This document shows positions 1-12,291 of a DNA stretch of 64,000 nt, piece by piece. The stretch is taken from contig NC_084804.1 of NCBI RefSeq assembly GCF_963583255.1, positions 31,908,953 to 31,972,952 of the forward strand, in the 5' to 3' direction. The number at the start of each line of letters is the position of its first letter. Position 1 is the first letter of the stretch. Origin of the DNA: Pyrus communis (Eukaryota > Streptophyta > Magnoliopsida > Rosales > Rosaceae). The translations under genes and the position numbers were made by a program. The notes beneath the pieces were generated by a model. The model did not search any database. It saw only the letters and a list, made by a program, of their open reading frames with translations, and was not told the DNA's origin.

Positions 1-1325
1 CAACCAGGCTACCCTAGACCCAGATTCGAACCGGATCTGGCCCAGTTCCAACCCAATCCAGACCCGATGGAATATTCTTCAAAATATTCTCTGGATAATA
101 TTCCTGAAATATTCCTGGAATATTTCTGGAATATTCTCTAGAAAATTCATGGAATATTCCTTGCGTTGACTTTTATGAAATTTGTTCGGGACCCCTCTTA
201 GGGCAATTCGACGCCTTGATTCCAAATCTATGTTCCATTTTCCCAAATTCAATTGTTTTAGTAGGGTTTTACTTATTTGGTCCCTTTATGTGCTTATGTG
301 CGTTTATTAGTGGCGATTACGTCCTTCCTTATTCGAACGGCTCTTTGGTGACGAAGTATCTATGAGTGGACCCCTTCCAAAATGCATGATTTAATTACTA
401 GAAATGCGTACATTAAAAGCATGATTTTATGACTATGTTTTATGAAACATTTAATGAGTTATCAGGTTTACGCTTTATGAAATATCATGCTTTATCGAAT
501 TTACGTTATTGAGATATTTTATGAATATGATTTATGATTTGATGTTTGAGCTATTAAGCTCCGATGAGATATATTTTGGAAAGATTATGTTTATGATTTT
601 TTGTGCTTACTTAGTGGATATTCATTTATATATGCCTTTGGGCGGGTGATGTAGGGCCTTCAGGTGGAAGATTTATATATGCTTTTGGGCGGGCAATGTA
701 GGGCCTTCAGGCGAAAGATTTTATATGTCTTCGGGCAGGTGATGTAGGGCCTTCGGGCATAAGATTTATATATGCCTTCGGGTGGGCGATGCAGGGCCTT
801 TGAGCGATTGTGATACCACTACTAAGCACACTATATACGATATATGTTTTATGAAGGTTTTATGGCATACTAGGGTTTTCGGAAAACCTATTACTTACTA
901 GCTATATGAGTTTTTCTAAAATTGGGGGTTAGTACATTTGAAGAGTAATCGTTTTAGTATTACTATATATACACTTGGTCCACTCACGCTTTGTTTTGCG
1001 CCCCCTTTAGGACTTAGAATCGAGGCATACAATCCCGGCATCAAAGCACTCCTGCATCGGTATCTTCGAGTCTTCTCGGTGTAGGACCCATTCCTTTGTT
1101 CGTACCTTTTCATAATATTTCTTCTACATTATTCTTGATTAGTTGTATGCTCTTAACACGTTTCCATGTTTGCATATTCATTATAGTTAAGTTTACGTGT
1201 TTTATTTTACGTTCATTCTTTCTTCATATTTTTTAAATGCATGTTAATATGGTTTCATCACCCTTGGGTGTTAGCCAACACGTACCTACCCTGGTGTTTG
1301 GAGGATATCGTGGTTGGGCGTGTCA
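1..1325 (+). mobile_element. 3' part of a gypsy-type LTR (solo or 3' LTR), left end outside window
   Basis: The block ends in ...GTGTCA at 1325 and resembles, in opposite orientation, the two LTRs at 3181-5486 and 9674-11906. Shared landmarks are a terminal GGGCGTGTCA or GGGTGTGTCA, a CACTCACGCTTT...GCGCCCC segment (about 962-1010), and a cluster of GAATATTC palindromes (70-160). No primer-binding site follows position 1325, so this is a solo or 3' LTR rather than a 5' LTR. The left end and any target-site duplication lie outside the window. The ORF at 916-1113 falls in this LTR and has no recognisable product. Confidence 0.6.
627..810 (+). repeat. Four tandem 46-47 bp units inside the LTR
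   Basis: Four imperfect copies start near 627, 674, 721 and 767. Each has an A/T-rich TATATATGCC-like start, then a GGGCGGGTGATG-like core and GTAGGGCCTTC. The equivalent zone of the two related LTRs also has short repeats (AGTCGGAACCACCTAA type), so internal repeats at this place look like a family trait. Confidence 0.75.
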
Positions 1326-2057
1326 GTTTTTACCTTTCAACACCCTTTAGCTAGTTGTCAACATCTGATAATAGCATTTCATGTAACTTGGAGGTGTCAA
1401 TCCTATTATTTGGAGGTGGCATGACGTAGAACGTTTAGCGGAGGAATTTGAAGCACAGCTTGATAGGCGCAGGGTGAATACCAATAGGTCATGAGTTACA
1501 CGCTATGATTTAAATAGCATTCAATATGTATAATTAATCTAGTGTTAGAAGTAGAATAAATAGGCAATGTGGGTGTTGCTCTAAGTTTTGTCTTTTGTAT
1601 TTTAGATTAATCAATATAGTCTTTAAGAATTCTCTCACTTTTTTGGTGGATTTCCAGATGAATCATTAAGGGTGAACGTGAGGATCCCTCTGTTTATCTT
1701 CTTGCTGCGTCATGGCATCACCCTTATCTATAAACTTAGTTGGCCCGAGAGTTGAGTGCTCACAGGAGCTTGACGTAGATAGCATGCTCTCATAAGTTCA
1801 CTAATTACTTAATTATTTGTTGGCGGGTCTCTTTGCATGTGTTGTTCTTAAAAAATGAGGACTCAATGATTATTTGCTCCCCGGAACATGCATGAATGGT
1901 GGCACAACCCATGCAAGCCATCCTTTTAGTCTCAATTCTTAGACAGTATGTGGCAAATCCTCCTCCTAACCATTTAATTTACTTCAACCATGAGTTTTAA
2001 TTGGGGTTTTGAGTGGCTCGTGGGAAAGAAAAAAAAAATATGGGGAAGAGAGAAGAG

Positions 2058-2094
<37 letters not shown>

Positions 2095-3180
2095 TGTGTT
2101 AGTTGAGATTGCATGCGACTGCATGCAAAGAAGTGCACATAGAGAGTGATAGAAATACAGAAAAGAGAGAGAAATAAAGGAGAGATTTTTTAGTGTGACC
2201 GGTATACGATGTGGTACATTACGTGTCATTATACAATTGATAGGATATATGTGCTAAAAAGTTAATAACTTAAAAAATAAAATTTTTCACCACTTCTATT
2301 AAAACACGTGATATATCACTTGTATTCCTGTTACAATGAAAAATTTCTTGAAATAAAGGAGGTGATATCAATGTGTGGGACCAATAGGTTGGTTGTCTTG
2401 CCGGACGCCTCATAATCGAGATGAGTGATTTATGTAGTATGTTCTAAAACTTTTTATTTTTCGATGACTTGAAAATTTGGGATTTTTTTTCTTATTACAA
2501 ATATCTCTATCTCAAGTCAAGCATGGTTGATTTCGTGTATTGTTTTCATGAGAACATATACATTATGTGTGTAACTCTTGTGCTTATTCACGGAACGTGA
2601 GAACTTTATTTAGTGTTGTATTATTCCGAGGGATAAATGTCAATTGCACACAAGGAATATTAGGGGTCACGTGGGAAATTAAATTTGATGAAGTATATAA
2701 TGAATATGTAAAGGGATGATATGATATGAAATTATGTAATATATGAATTTATTTCAGTACTCTATTTTCTAGAGTTTGTAAAACAACATCCCTTGACATA
2801 TTACATATTGAACTCACCAAGTGATGTTGATTATTACTTATCCTTCATCCTTTTATTTTTCAAATGAGTTATTTGGCAAGATAGGGACTAGATAGCTGAG
2901 TTTGTGGTAGACTACAGATTTTTTTTTTTAAATTTATTTTTTGTACACGTATAAGGATTTCGGTTATTTGTATAAAAGACATTTATTTTTAATTTCATAT
3001 TCTGTTTATATTTATTTTTATTTTTACTGGTATTTGCGCAACGGATGCAGGATTTATTATTTTTTTTACCAACCTTGAGTCCAAGGCGTGAAAGAAATCG
3101 AATTGTATAAAACAGATGAAAGAAATTGGTAAACCTATTATGAACCGCCTATTTATTTGCTCAACTTGATTTACTAAACG
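1326..3180. other. Intergenic, no gene recognised; (GA)n microsatellite and a MITE-like relic
   Basis: A GA dinucleotide run occupies about 2060-2091. About 2260-2355 resembles the right half of the inverted-repeat element at 57432-57576 (shared CACCACTT, ACACGTGAT and GAAAAATTTCTT segments), so it is probably a relic of the same MITE family. The short ORFs here are low-complexity translations. Confidence 0.5.
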
Positions 3181-5486
3181 TGACACACCCCGACCAAGAT
3201 CAGGGCGTGCTGGCCGTCACTCGAAGGTGACGTAGCCATGTGCGCGTGCGGAAGCTAATTAAGAAGGGAATATAAAAGTACGAATAATTAAAAACCTAAT
3301 AACATACAAAGTACTAGTGTATGTGAGACACAATTCAGAGCAAGTCTACAGCAGTCAAAAAGGAAAGATACGACATATGTACACCCGGAGGTGACCCTAC
3401 AATGGTGAATGTCTGTCAGAAATGCCGGGACGCCCTCTGGGATAAACCACCGAACTCGCTAGACCACTAGAACCTGGAGGGGCGCAAAAACAAAAGCGTG
3501 AGTGGGCAAAAACAAAGTTCTTTGAAAACTCTTTAGCAAAATACATTCTAACCCCTCGCCGTAAAACCTGTATACTTCCCAGAAAATGAACATATATACG
3601 TATGTATAGATATGTCAATCATGCTCCACATATGCCATTCATGCTCACAATATGCCATTCATGCTTGAGAATATGCCACAACAGAATCTCATAATCAAAT
3701 ATAAATGCTCAAGCGTAATTCACATCAATAACATATAATCTGGCAGCCGGGAGTCACCTAACGTGACCTGTACGGCTGAATCTAGAGCTCCACTCTCAAC
3801 TCAATAACTGAATCTGCACACGAGTCGGAACCACCTAACGTGGTCTGTACGACAAGCTGGGTGTATTATATATATGTATGCTCTAGTGCTACGATCACGT
3901 GAAGCTGTGCGATAATCGCGGGTCACCTACAAGTCGGAACCACCTAATGTGGTCTGTACGACAGGCTTGCACCTATCTTGGATCCAAGGCGAGCATGCGG
4001 TGCTGGTGAACATACACGTGAAGGCTGTGCCCTGGCCCTGGGCGGGAGCACTAACACCGGGGGTGCAGATTATGAGCTCTCTAAACCTCTCAAACTACCA
4101 TTGCATAATAAACAGGAATGCATAACCACATGAATACCGCTTACCTGGCACTTACCTGTGCGTCCACAGCACCAAATACGCATTTATATATATGTATGCC
4201 ATTACTAATACATGCGATGATGCGTAAACAATATTCAAATAATGCATGGCATAAAACATATAACCTTTTCTATTTAATTTCTGGGAATTAATATGTATAT
4301 AGGTATATACGGAAAACAAAAGCCCACTCACTGATAATTAGAAGGGTCGTAGCCCCCCTGCCTCGAGTGTGAACGCTCGTCTTCGGAAAACGAATCACCT
4401 ATACGCGACAAAGTTACGAAAACATTAATTTAAAAGCACCTAAGCAACTTCTCGTAATAACTTCTCATACATTGCTCAAATTGGACAAATGAATATACCA
4501 ACGTGACCTACACAACCTCAGGATCACGCCCATAATTTTAGAAAAATTTTTGGACCACGCACGCGCCCCCACGCGCCGGCCAAGGCACGGCCCTACGCGC
4601 CCCCACGCGCGGCCCACGTGCACTGCACACTGATGGCGTCAGTTGACGCCGTCAGGAATATTCCGTTAACTGACGGAATATTCCGTCAAATCTAACCGGA
4701 TTCTGTCACTGCCGTTAGCAATATTCCGTTAGACTTAACGGAATATTCCCCTTTCTTCTCCGGCGAACCTCCGGCGCCGGCGACGGCGCCGGAAAACTGG
4801 GAATTTTTCAAACCTTGTTTTCTCCTTCGTTTTTCAACCAAATTTCACGTTCTTTATACCAAAATGAAGCCTAGGACTAGTAGAACAACGTTAGACTAGT
4901 TTTAAGGCCTAAAAATTAAATAATCTCACCTGTCTTCAAGGTCAAAACTCGGCCAACTTTGCACAGGACGATCGTGACGTCCAAATTCACCCAACGAACT
5001 ACTCCGAGGCTCCTTGGGACCTCACAAACACATCTACAAGCTTAGAATCTCCTAAAACAAGCTAGATTAGGTTTGCATGAACAGTGCAATAATCGGACCT
5101 CGTTGAAACGACGTGAAAACATCTATATTCTTACCTGAAAATGGCACCTTTGAACTCCTCTCAGCTCCACGAACACGATGGTGGTCTTAGTTTCTTGATT
5201 GGTGAAGGTTTGATTATGCTTGTATGTGTGTCCGTGTGTAGAGGAAGAAGAAGAACTCGGGGAGAGTGAGAGAGAGAGAGAGAGAAAGAAAGAAGAGACA
5301 GAGAAGAGACAGGAATGAGGGAAAAGAGGGAGGGAATCCCGGGAGAGTGAAACGAGGTGTATGAGTGTGTGTGTGGTCCTACACACCACACCATACTACA
5401 CAAAACTAATCTGATAAAAACGAATTAGGGGGTAAAATCGTAATTTCCCATGTACGTTAAAATGAAATTTGGGACGGGATGTTACA
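3181..5486 (-). mobile_element. Solo LTR A, gypsy-type, 2.3 kb
   Basis: On the plus strand the block starts TGACACACCCCG and ends GGGATGTTACA, so it has TG...CA ends. It is flanked by the 5-bp direct repeat AAACG (3176-3180 and 5487-5491). One LTR with a 5-bp duplication and no internal domain is the signature of LTR-LTR recombination. Orientation is minus: the TGTAACATCCC end is the usual LTR start and the CGCCCC/CACTCACGC segment lies downstream. It is near-collinear with 9674-11906. Inside are a (GA)n run at about 5264-5286, repeated AGTCGGAACCACCTAA motifs (3820-3960) and GGAATATTCC palindromes (4655-4749). No protein is encoded. Confidence 0.85.
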
Positions 5487-5491
5487 AAACG

Positions 5492-8467
5492 ACCTTGGCT
5501 TTATTTTTTTATTTTTTTATTTTTTTTTGTAGAGATAATCTTTATAAAGTAATTTATAATATGAAAAATTCTGATTATAAACACTAAATTGTATTAATTG
5601 GACAAACAGAATTTATTTGAGTAAAAATATCTACTCATTCTTGAGTAGCCGAGAAAGATCCGAGCATCTTTCTTTAATTATAGATGATTTGACCCAGCAC
5701 CCCATACACAAGTCGATGCAGCTTGACAAAAAAGTTGGTAAATCAAAATTGAGAATGAGGATATACTACCACAAACATTATCCCTTGTAATTCAGTTGCC
5801 ACCATTTTTACCCTATAGTTTTTTTTTTAATTATTTTAGAAGCTCTTGTAGTGTATTAGTTGTAGCAAATTAAGGACAAGAACGATTTCTGTTTTTGGTT
5901 TTTTTGAACTTTGTGAGTGATGTGTATAGTTTTAGAGAAATGCTATTAAGTTGATGTGGGCATATCCAACTTATACGCTACCTAAAGTGGTATTGAAATG
6001 TGGTATAAAATTCTGTGAAAACTAGACATCCAAAACCTTCCAACGTACATGGCAACGATGCACAAAATCCAGTTAGTCCTGATGAATTTCTAACAGCCCA
6101 ATAAATATGACAATTTGCACAAGAAGTTCCAGCTCCAGTTGCAATTTCCAAACAGCAACCTTTAATTTGCACATTGAACGTCCAATTAGACACTGATGAT
6201 TTAGTTTGGAATACTTCTTAGACTTCATTTCTTCCCAGCTTTGACCCTTTTAGCCTTAAAATCATCATATTAGCTCCCAATTCATCTCTAAGGTCGATTA
6301 TCTACTAAACACTCATTCGACACATTAAACAACCAATTTCACAAAAAAAGCATAGCAGCATAAAATGTAGGAAATAAGGGAATAGTACATGTATAAAGAT
6401 GATGCCATCTTTGAACTATTATCAATACACGTGAGTTTCTCTCTATTTCTTCCTAGTGGATTCTAGGATTTGCTAGTGGATTGTAGCCTAAGGGTTATCG
6501 TTCGATTTCATCATATATTGTGTATCGTCAATTTGTCATTCCTTGTTTCTTATTAATTGTTGCAAATTAAGGACAATAGTTTTGTCATCTGTTTTACTGA
6601 AAGCATATGTAAAAGTAAATTAAACTTTTCGGAGGTAGAAAAAATCACATGACTTTCACATGCTAAATTCGTTGAGACGTGCCAAAATTAAGTTGTTATA
6701 TGATGGATACAATCAAAGAAAGAGAGAGATATAGGGAGAGCGACAAGGAAAATAAAAAATTCAAATCTAATAATTGGCTAGGAAAAAGGAAAAGCAAGAA
6801 ACTCGTGATGATAAGCAATATACAAATTAACTCTCCCCTGCAATACAACTTTTCTTCTGCTCATCCAAAGACTCTAAACTACAATTAAACCCTAAACAAA
6901 TTAATCGTACGTAATTAAGAAAAATCCAGTTGCACAAGTTAACATGCATCCTCATAGGGCCGGCCGCGACTTAGGGTGAGCAGGGCGACCTCTGGGGGCC
7001 CAAAAAAGTCAGGAGCACAAATTAGTTAACATTGTTCTTAGGAAAGAATCCCCATGCACGCATATAATTAGCTAGCAGTAGCGGAGGCCGTCGCAAGGTG
7101 GAGATCTGAAGATGAATACTAGTTAGAGGGAACATGGTAATACTTCCCTTTACACATGCACCTGTAGACTATTGGGCATGACTCTGAAGTGGAGCACTTG
7201 AAGCTCACCATCACTCTTTTACATGGAAAGCACGGTCCGCACGCATGTGAACAGTCCGGCAACCTCGATCCGCTTTGGTATAGGTCCTTCCTCGCTTCTT
7301 CCTTTCCTCTTTCATCATCTCCTTCCTCGCTTCGGTACAGGTTCTCTCTGTTACCAGCCGCGACATCTCTTTGAAGGTTTACTGAAGCATCAAGGGAGAC
7401 ATTAATTACAAAAATAGGAAATTAGGTTTGGACCTAACACGTATAGGATAATGATAATACATGAGTGATTATATATGTAACCAATATCAATTAATGAGAT
7501 AATGATAATCCATACGAGGGACGTGAGGAGGCCAAACACGTAGGCTTCTGCCTATCGTAATTAGCATGAAGAAAACCACAAGGAGGAAACTTGTGTGGGC
7601 TGCAACTCCAACAGGCAATCTCTTCTTCATACTTTCTTTGTAACTTGTAATTCTTATAGTGACTGAAATTAACTACACAAATAAGAGGAACTACTCAGTA
7701 GCCTGAGAAATAATAAACGGTGAAGATATGACTTTAAAAAATCCAAACGGTAAAAGATTGTTTAAAAAGTCGGACCACTTGATAGTTTGGACTACTAAAG
7801 GCAAACCCTGAGAAGAGATTTCATTACAAAGGAAGGAAGACTTAAAGAAAAGCTAAACAGAGAGAGATAATAAGAGGAAGAAGAAGTAGAAGGTGCACAA
7901 TGAGGGATATCCAAGGGGGTAAATATATACATAATTTATATAGGGAGAAAAATATTAAATGGAAAATAGAATGGAAAGGAAGGGAATGGTTTTAAATGTG
8001 GCAGGAGAGAGGAGGGGACATCTGTTGCACTTCACATGATCCACGGCCATCTTTTCAATTTCAAGGTATCACATGTTTTGGCAAGTCATCCAATTTTAAC
8101 ATAAAGTCTCAGATTTTGTAGTGTCCATAATTGATGATTTCAAAAGGACAAATTTTGAAACTTGTACTGTTACTTTACATATATAGGATACTGAGAAGTG
8201 AGAAGTGCATGCCTAAACTTACACTATTGGGTCACAGAGTACCCTGTACACTAACTCAACAGCTATGCAGCTCTCTTGATAGACACAACTTTAAACAAAA
8301 GGTAAATTCAGATTCAGTATCAAGTTGGACTTAGGTTTTAAGGAAAAATACCATGTTTAAGGAAGATAAGGAAAAATACGAGTTCCTATTTGACACAACT
8401 TTCAACAAAAGGTAAATTAAATTAAATACCAAGTAGGACATAGGTTTTAAGGAAAAATACAAGTCTA
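5492..8467. other. Intergenic, no gene recognised; possible hAT-end fragment near 6957
   Basis: Several short ORFs are present (5978-6193 minus, 6679-6888 plus, 7189-7405 plus) but none resembles a known protein. At about 6955-7010 the motif AGGGCCGGCCGCGACTTAGG followed by GGTGAGCAGGGCGACC looks like the terminal part of a plant hAT element. No partner end or duplication was found. The stretch is otherwise AT-rich and featureless. Confidence 0.4.
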
Positions 8468-8476
8468 ACTAAATAT

Positions 8477-8621
8477 GGGGTGTGCTATCCACACACCCTT
8501 ATTACTTCTCACACATCATTTGTTAAATTATGTCCTATGATCATTTTCAATTCGTCTAATTTGACGGCTGAAAATTAGAAAGGTGTGATAAATAAAAAGA
8601 AATGTGTGGATATCACACTCC
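8477..8621. mobile_element. MITE, Mutator-type, 145 bp with 9-bp TSD
   Basis: The element starts GGGGTGTGCTATCCACAC and its other end reads, reverse-complemented, GGAGTGTGATATCCACAC: an 18-bp terminal inverted repeat with two mismatches. It is flanked by a perfect 9-bp duplication ACTAAATAT (8468-8476 and 8622-8630). The 9-bp TSD points to the Mutator superfamily. It has no coding capacity. Confidence 0.88.
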
Positions 8622-8739
8622 ACTAAATATTAAGGGATACTCCCAACTTTATTGCAAGGTGACCGGTTACTAAATAAAAGATGGGGGAGATTTCCATCTT
8701 GTTTCAAGCTTATTTCTTTTATATTTCAAAAAGTTTGTT

Positions 8740-8870
8740 AGAGCGTGGGTGAAATGGTTTACGGTTTTAGAAGGTTCGTCAAGGACTGGTGTTGATAATT
8801 TTGGGTTCGAGTTTTAGCATGTCTTTGGAAGGAGCATAGGGCTTAGGGCTTACTTTAAAAAGAAAAAGCG
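8740..8870 (+). mobile_element. Possible SINE relic
   Basis: A tRNA-like arrangement is suggested by GGGTGAAATGG (box A-like) and GGGTTCGAGTTTTAG (box B-like, about 8811-8825), followed by an A-rich end near 8860-8868. No target duplication was identified. Confidence 0.3.
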
Positions 8871-9257
8871 TTACGTATGCATGTTAGCCACAATTCAGTG
8901 GGGAAGTTAATGGCATATATGGCCTTTTGATGATTGGTTGGACAATTTGCCATTTTAACTAACAAAGTAGTTTGATTTTTCAATTAGTATCTAAATTAAA
9001 AATATGGTATTTTAACTTAAAGTTACTTTAGATTTGGTATTTAAACTAAAAGCTCGCTTGAGCAAAATACATATAATTTATACTAGCAATCTCACATAAT
9101 GGTGGTTTGGAGAAAAATATGGAAGAGAAATGTATTCATTTTAATATTTCAAAAATACTAATTTATGATATCCAAAGTCAAACAATTGAGGTAGGTAGTA
9201 ATTATATTTGCTCTCTGTGATTGTAACCGAACGGTGCATCTTGTGACACATAATAGT

Positions 9258-12155
9258 TGTGGAGCCTAAAATAATCCAAAAAATTCTAGACGCGAAATGT
9301 GGATTTTTTCTCAAGAAATACAAGATTGCCCTCAATAAATGGGCAGGCTTCTCAGATGTTCCCAAGCGCAGCTTACATCCCTGGAGGTCCCAACAGTTGA
9401 ATACGACTGCCCATAGCTCACCTGTCCTTGGCAAAGAAAAGTCAAAGCATTAAAGATATAGATTAATAACCCAAATCTTATCTTTAATACATTCCCAATT
9501 GAAGATTAACTCCAATCAAGTAATCCCAATTTAAATAAATTAGGGATAATTACCCCATTATCTCAAGATATTATTTTCTATTTAATATCTTGAGAATATT
9601 TAGAGAATATTTTTCCACAAAACACTTGGCCAATAAGATGCCACCACGTGTAAGGTAAAACCCTAACACTATGTGACACACCCCGACTGAGATCGGAGCG
9701 TGCTGGCCGTCACACGAAGGTGACGTAGCCATGTGCACGTGCGGAAGCTAATAAAGTAGCAATATAAAAGTACGAATAATTAGAAACTAGCATACAAAGT
9801 ACTAAAATAAGTGCTAGTAAGTGAGATACAATTTCAGAGCAGGTCTATAGCAGCCCAAACAAAAACGACAACAGTAGTACGCCCGAAGGCGACCCTACAA
9901 TGGGGAGTGTCTGTCAGAACGCCGGAAAGCCCTCAAGGGAAACCACCGCAACGACTAAGCAACTAGAACCTGGGGGGGCGCAAAACAAAAGCGTGAGTGG
10001 GCAAAAACAAGCTCTTTGAAAACCATTTAACAAAATACATTCTAACCCCTCGCCGTAAAACCTGTATACTTCCCAGAAAATAAACATATAAACGTATGTA
10101 TAAACATGCCAAATATGCTCAAGGGTATGCCAATCATGCTCAAGATATGCCATGCCAAAGCCTCATAATGAATGTAAGTGCCCAGGTATAAATCATATCA
10201 ACATCATAACATCTGGCAGCCGGAGTCACCTAACGTGACCTGTACGGCTGCATCTAGAGCTCAAATCTCAACTCTATAACTGAACCTGCCCACGAGTCGG
10301 AACCACTCAAGGTGGTCTGTACGATAGGCCTGGGTGTAACTTATATATACGCTCTAGTGCTACGATCACGTGAAGGCTGTGCGAATAATCGCGAGTCACC
10401 TACGAGTCGGAACCACCTAATGTGGTCTGTACGACAGACCTATGCACCTAACTTGGATCCAAGCTGAGCGTGTGGTGCGGGAGGTGAACATCACGTGAAG
10501 GACTGTGCCCTACTCTGGGCGGGAGCACTAACACCGGGGGTGCAGGTTATGAGCTCTCTAAGTCTCTCAACTACTTCTGAAAGTAAATATGAATACCACT
10601 TACCTGGCACTTACCTGTGCGTCCACAGCACCCAATATGCATATATATGTATGCCACTACTAATGTATGTGATGATGCATAAACGATAATAATAACATGC
10701 ATGGCATAAGGCAAATAACCCTTTTTAATCAATTTCTGGGAATATAAATGTATATAGGTATATACGGAAAACAAAAGCCCACTCACTGGTATGTAGAAGG
10801 GTCGTAGCCCCCCTGTCTCGCGTGTGCACGCTCGTCCTCGGGGTACGTGTCACCTAAATGCAAAACAACTATAAAAACGTTAACTTTAAAGCACATAACC
10901 CATTTCTCGTAATAACTTTTCATACATTGCTCAAAATGGACAAATGAATATACCAACGTGCTCTACACAACCTCAGGATCACAACCATATTTTTAGAATA
11001 ATTTTTGGACCCCTCACGCGCCCCCACGCGCCGAAATAGGCACGGACCTACGCGCCCCCACGCGCGGCCACGTGCCATGCACACTGACGGCGTCAACTGA
11101 CGCCGTTAGGAATATTCCGTTGAACTAACGGAATATTCCGTTAAACCTAACCAGATGTCGTTAACGGCGTCAGGAATATTCCGTCAACTTTGACGGAATA
11201 TTCCGTCTCCTTCTCCAATCAGTCCCCGACGCCGGCGCCGTCGCCATCGCCGGCACCGCCTCCGGAAAACCTGCAAATCACGATTTCTCGCTCGTTTTTC
11301 CACCTTTTTCCACGTTTCTTGCACCAAAATCAACGCTAGAGCTAGTAGAACATGTCCCAACAAGTTTTAAGGCCTAAAATTACGAGATTATACCTGTCCA
11401 AATCTTCAAAACTCGGTCAACTCCACATCCAATGATCCTGACGTCCAAATTCACCCAACGAGCTACTCCCAAGCTCCTGGGAACCTCACAAACACAACTA
11501 TAAGCTTCAAATGTCCAAAAACTCACTAAATTAATCTTGCATGAATAGTAACTAAAACGGACATGGCGATATCGACGTGAAAACGTCGAAGTTCTTACCT
11601 GAAAATGGTATATTCGTGCTCCCCTCGACCTCACGATCACAACTGCACCCTTGGTTTCCTCGATCTGCTACGGTATAATGGTTCTTGGTGTGTGTCCGTA
11701 CGTTTACAGTGGAAATGGGAGCTCGGGGGGAGAGAGAGACAGGGAGAAGACAGAAGGAGAGAGATAGGGACAGTGTATGTGTGTGTGTGTGTGTGGCCCA
11801 ACACATGCCAACACCACACCACCCACCAACAAAATAACGAAACGAACTAGGGGCTAAAATGTCATTTCACTAGTACGTTTTAATAATCCCGGGACGGGAT
11901 GTCACACTATGGCCGGCCTGATCCATATAAATACCCCATATTCTACCAATTTTCAAGAGCTTTTGCTACCCCTAAAAAAGCCCTAAACACTTTACTCTCT
12001 TAGAAAAACTGACTTAGGCATCGGAGATCCATTGGCCTAACCACCCCCACCCCCACCTCGTGGGTGCATGAGGCTTAGGTCTTTGATCAAAGGTGTTGAT
12101 TGTTTTGCAAGTGTATTTTCATCAAGATGGAAGACGACAAAAATTTGCATTGACA
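9258..12155 (+). repeat. 5' LTR of LARD 1 (interrupted by solo LTR B)
   Basis: The parts 9258-9673 and 11907-12155 align end to end with the 3' LTR at 19384-20038. The intact copy shows the empty target site (...AACACTATGGCC...), which confirms that 9674-11906 is an insertion that duplicated CTATG. Confidence 0.9.
9674..11906 (-). mobile_element. Solo LTR B, gypsy-type, 2.2 kb, nested in LARD 1's 5' LTR
   Basis: It has the same family and orientation as solo LTR A: plus-strand ends TGACACACCCCG and GGGATGTCACA, with a 5-bp TSD CTATG (9669-9673 and 11907-11911). It contains four GGAATATTCC palindromes (11109-11204), a GA-rich run and a (GT)n run near 11730-11795. It is younger than its host element and sits about 20 bp upstream of that LTR's TATA box. 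The ORFs inside are not credible genes. Confidence 0.9.
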
Positions 12156-12291
12156 AATTGGTGCTTTCATTGAGAGCTAATTCAAATACTAGAAGAAGCA
12201 TCTTGCATTGGTTTCTTGAATTTTCTGTTACGTTGAATTTCCCACACATCGTATAGAAAAATTTATTGATCAATCCCTGGGGAAAGGATAC

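Noticed and set aside
5123..5403. Ser/Leu-rich ORFs on the minus strand
   Set aside because: They run through the (GA)n tract of solo LTR A and lack any motif.
6955..7010. hAT terminal inverted repeat (AGGGCCGGCC...)
   Set aside because: No opposite end or 8-bp duplication could be found, so it is not listed as an element.
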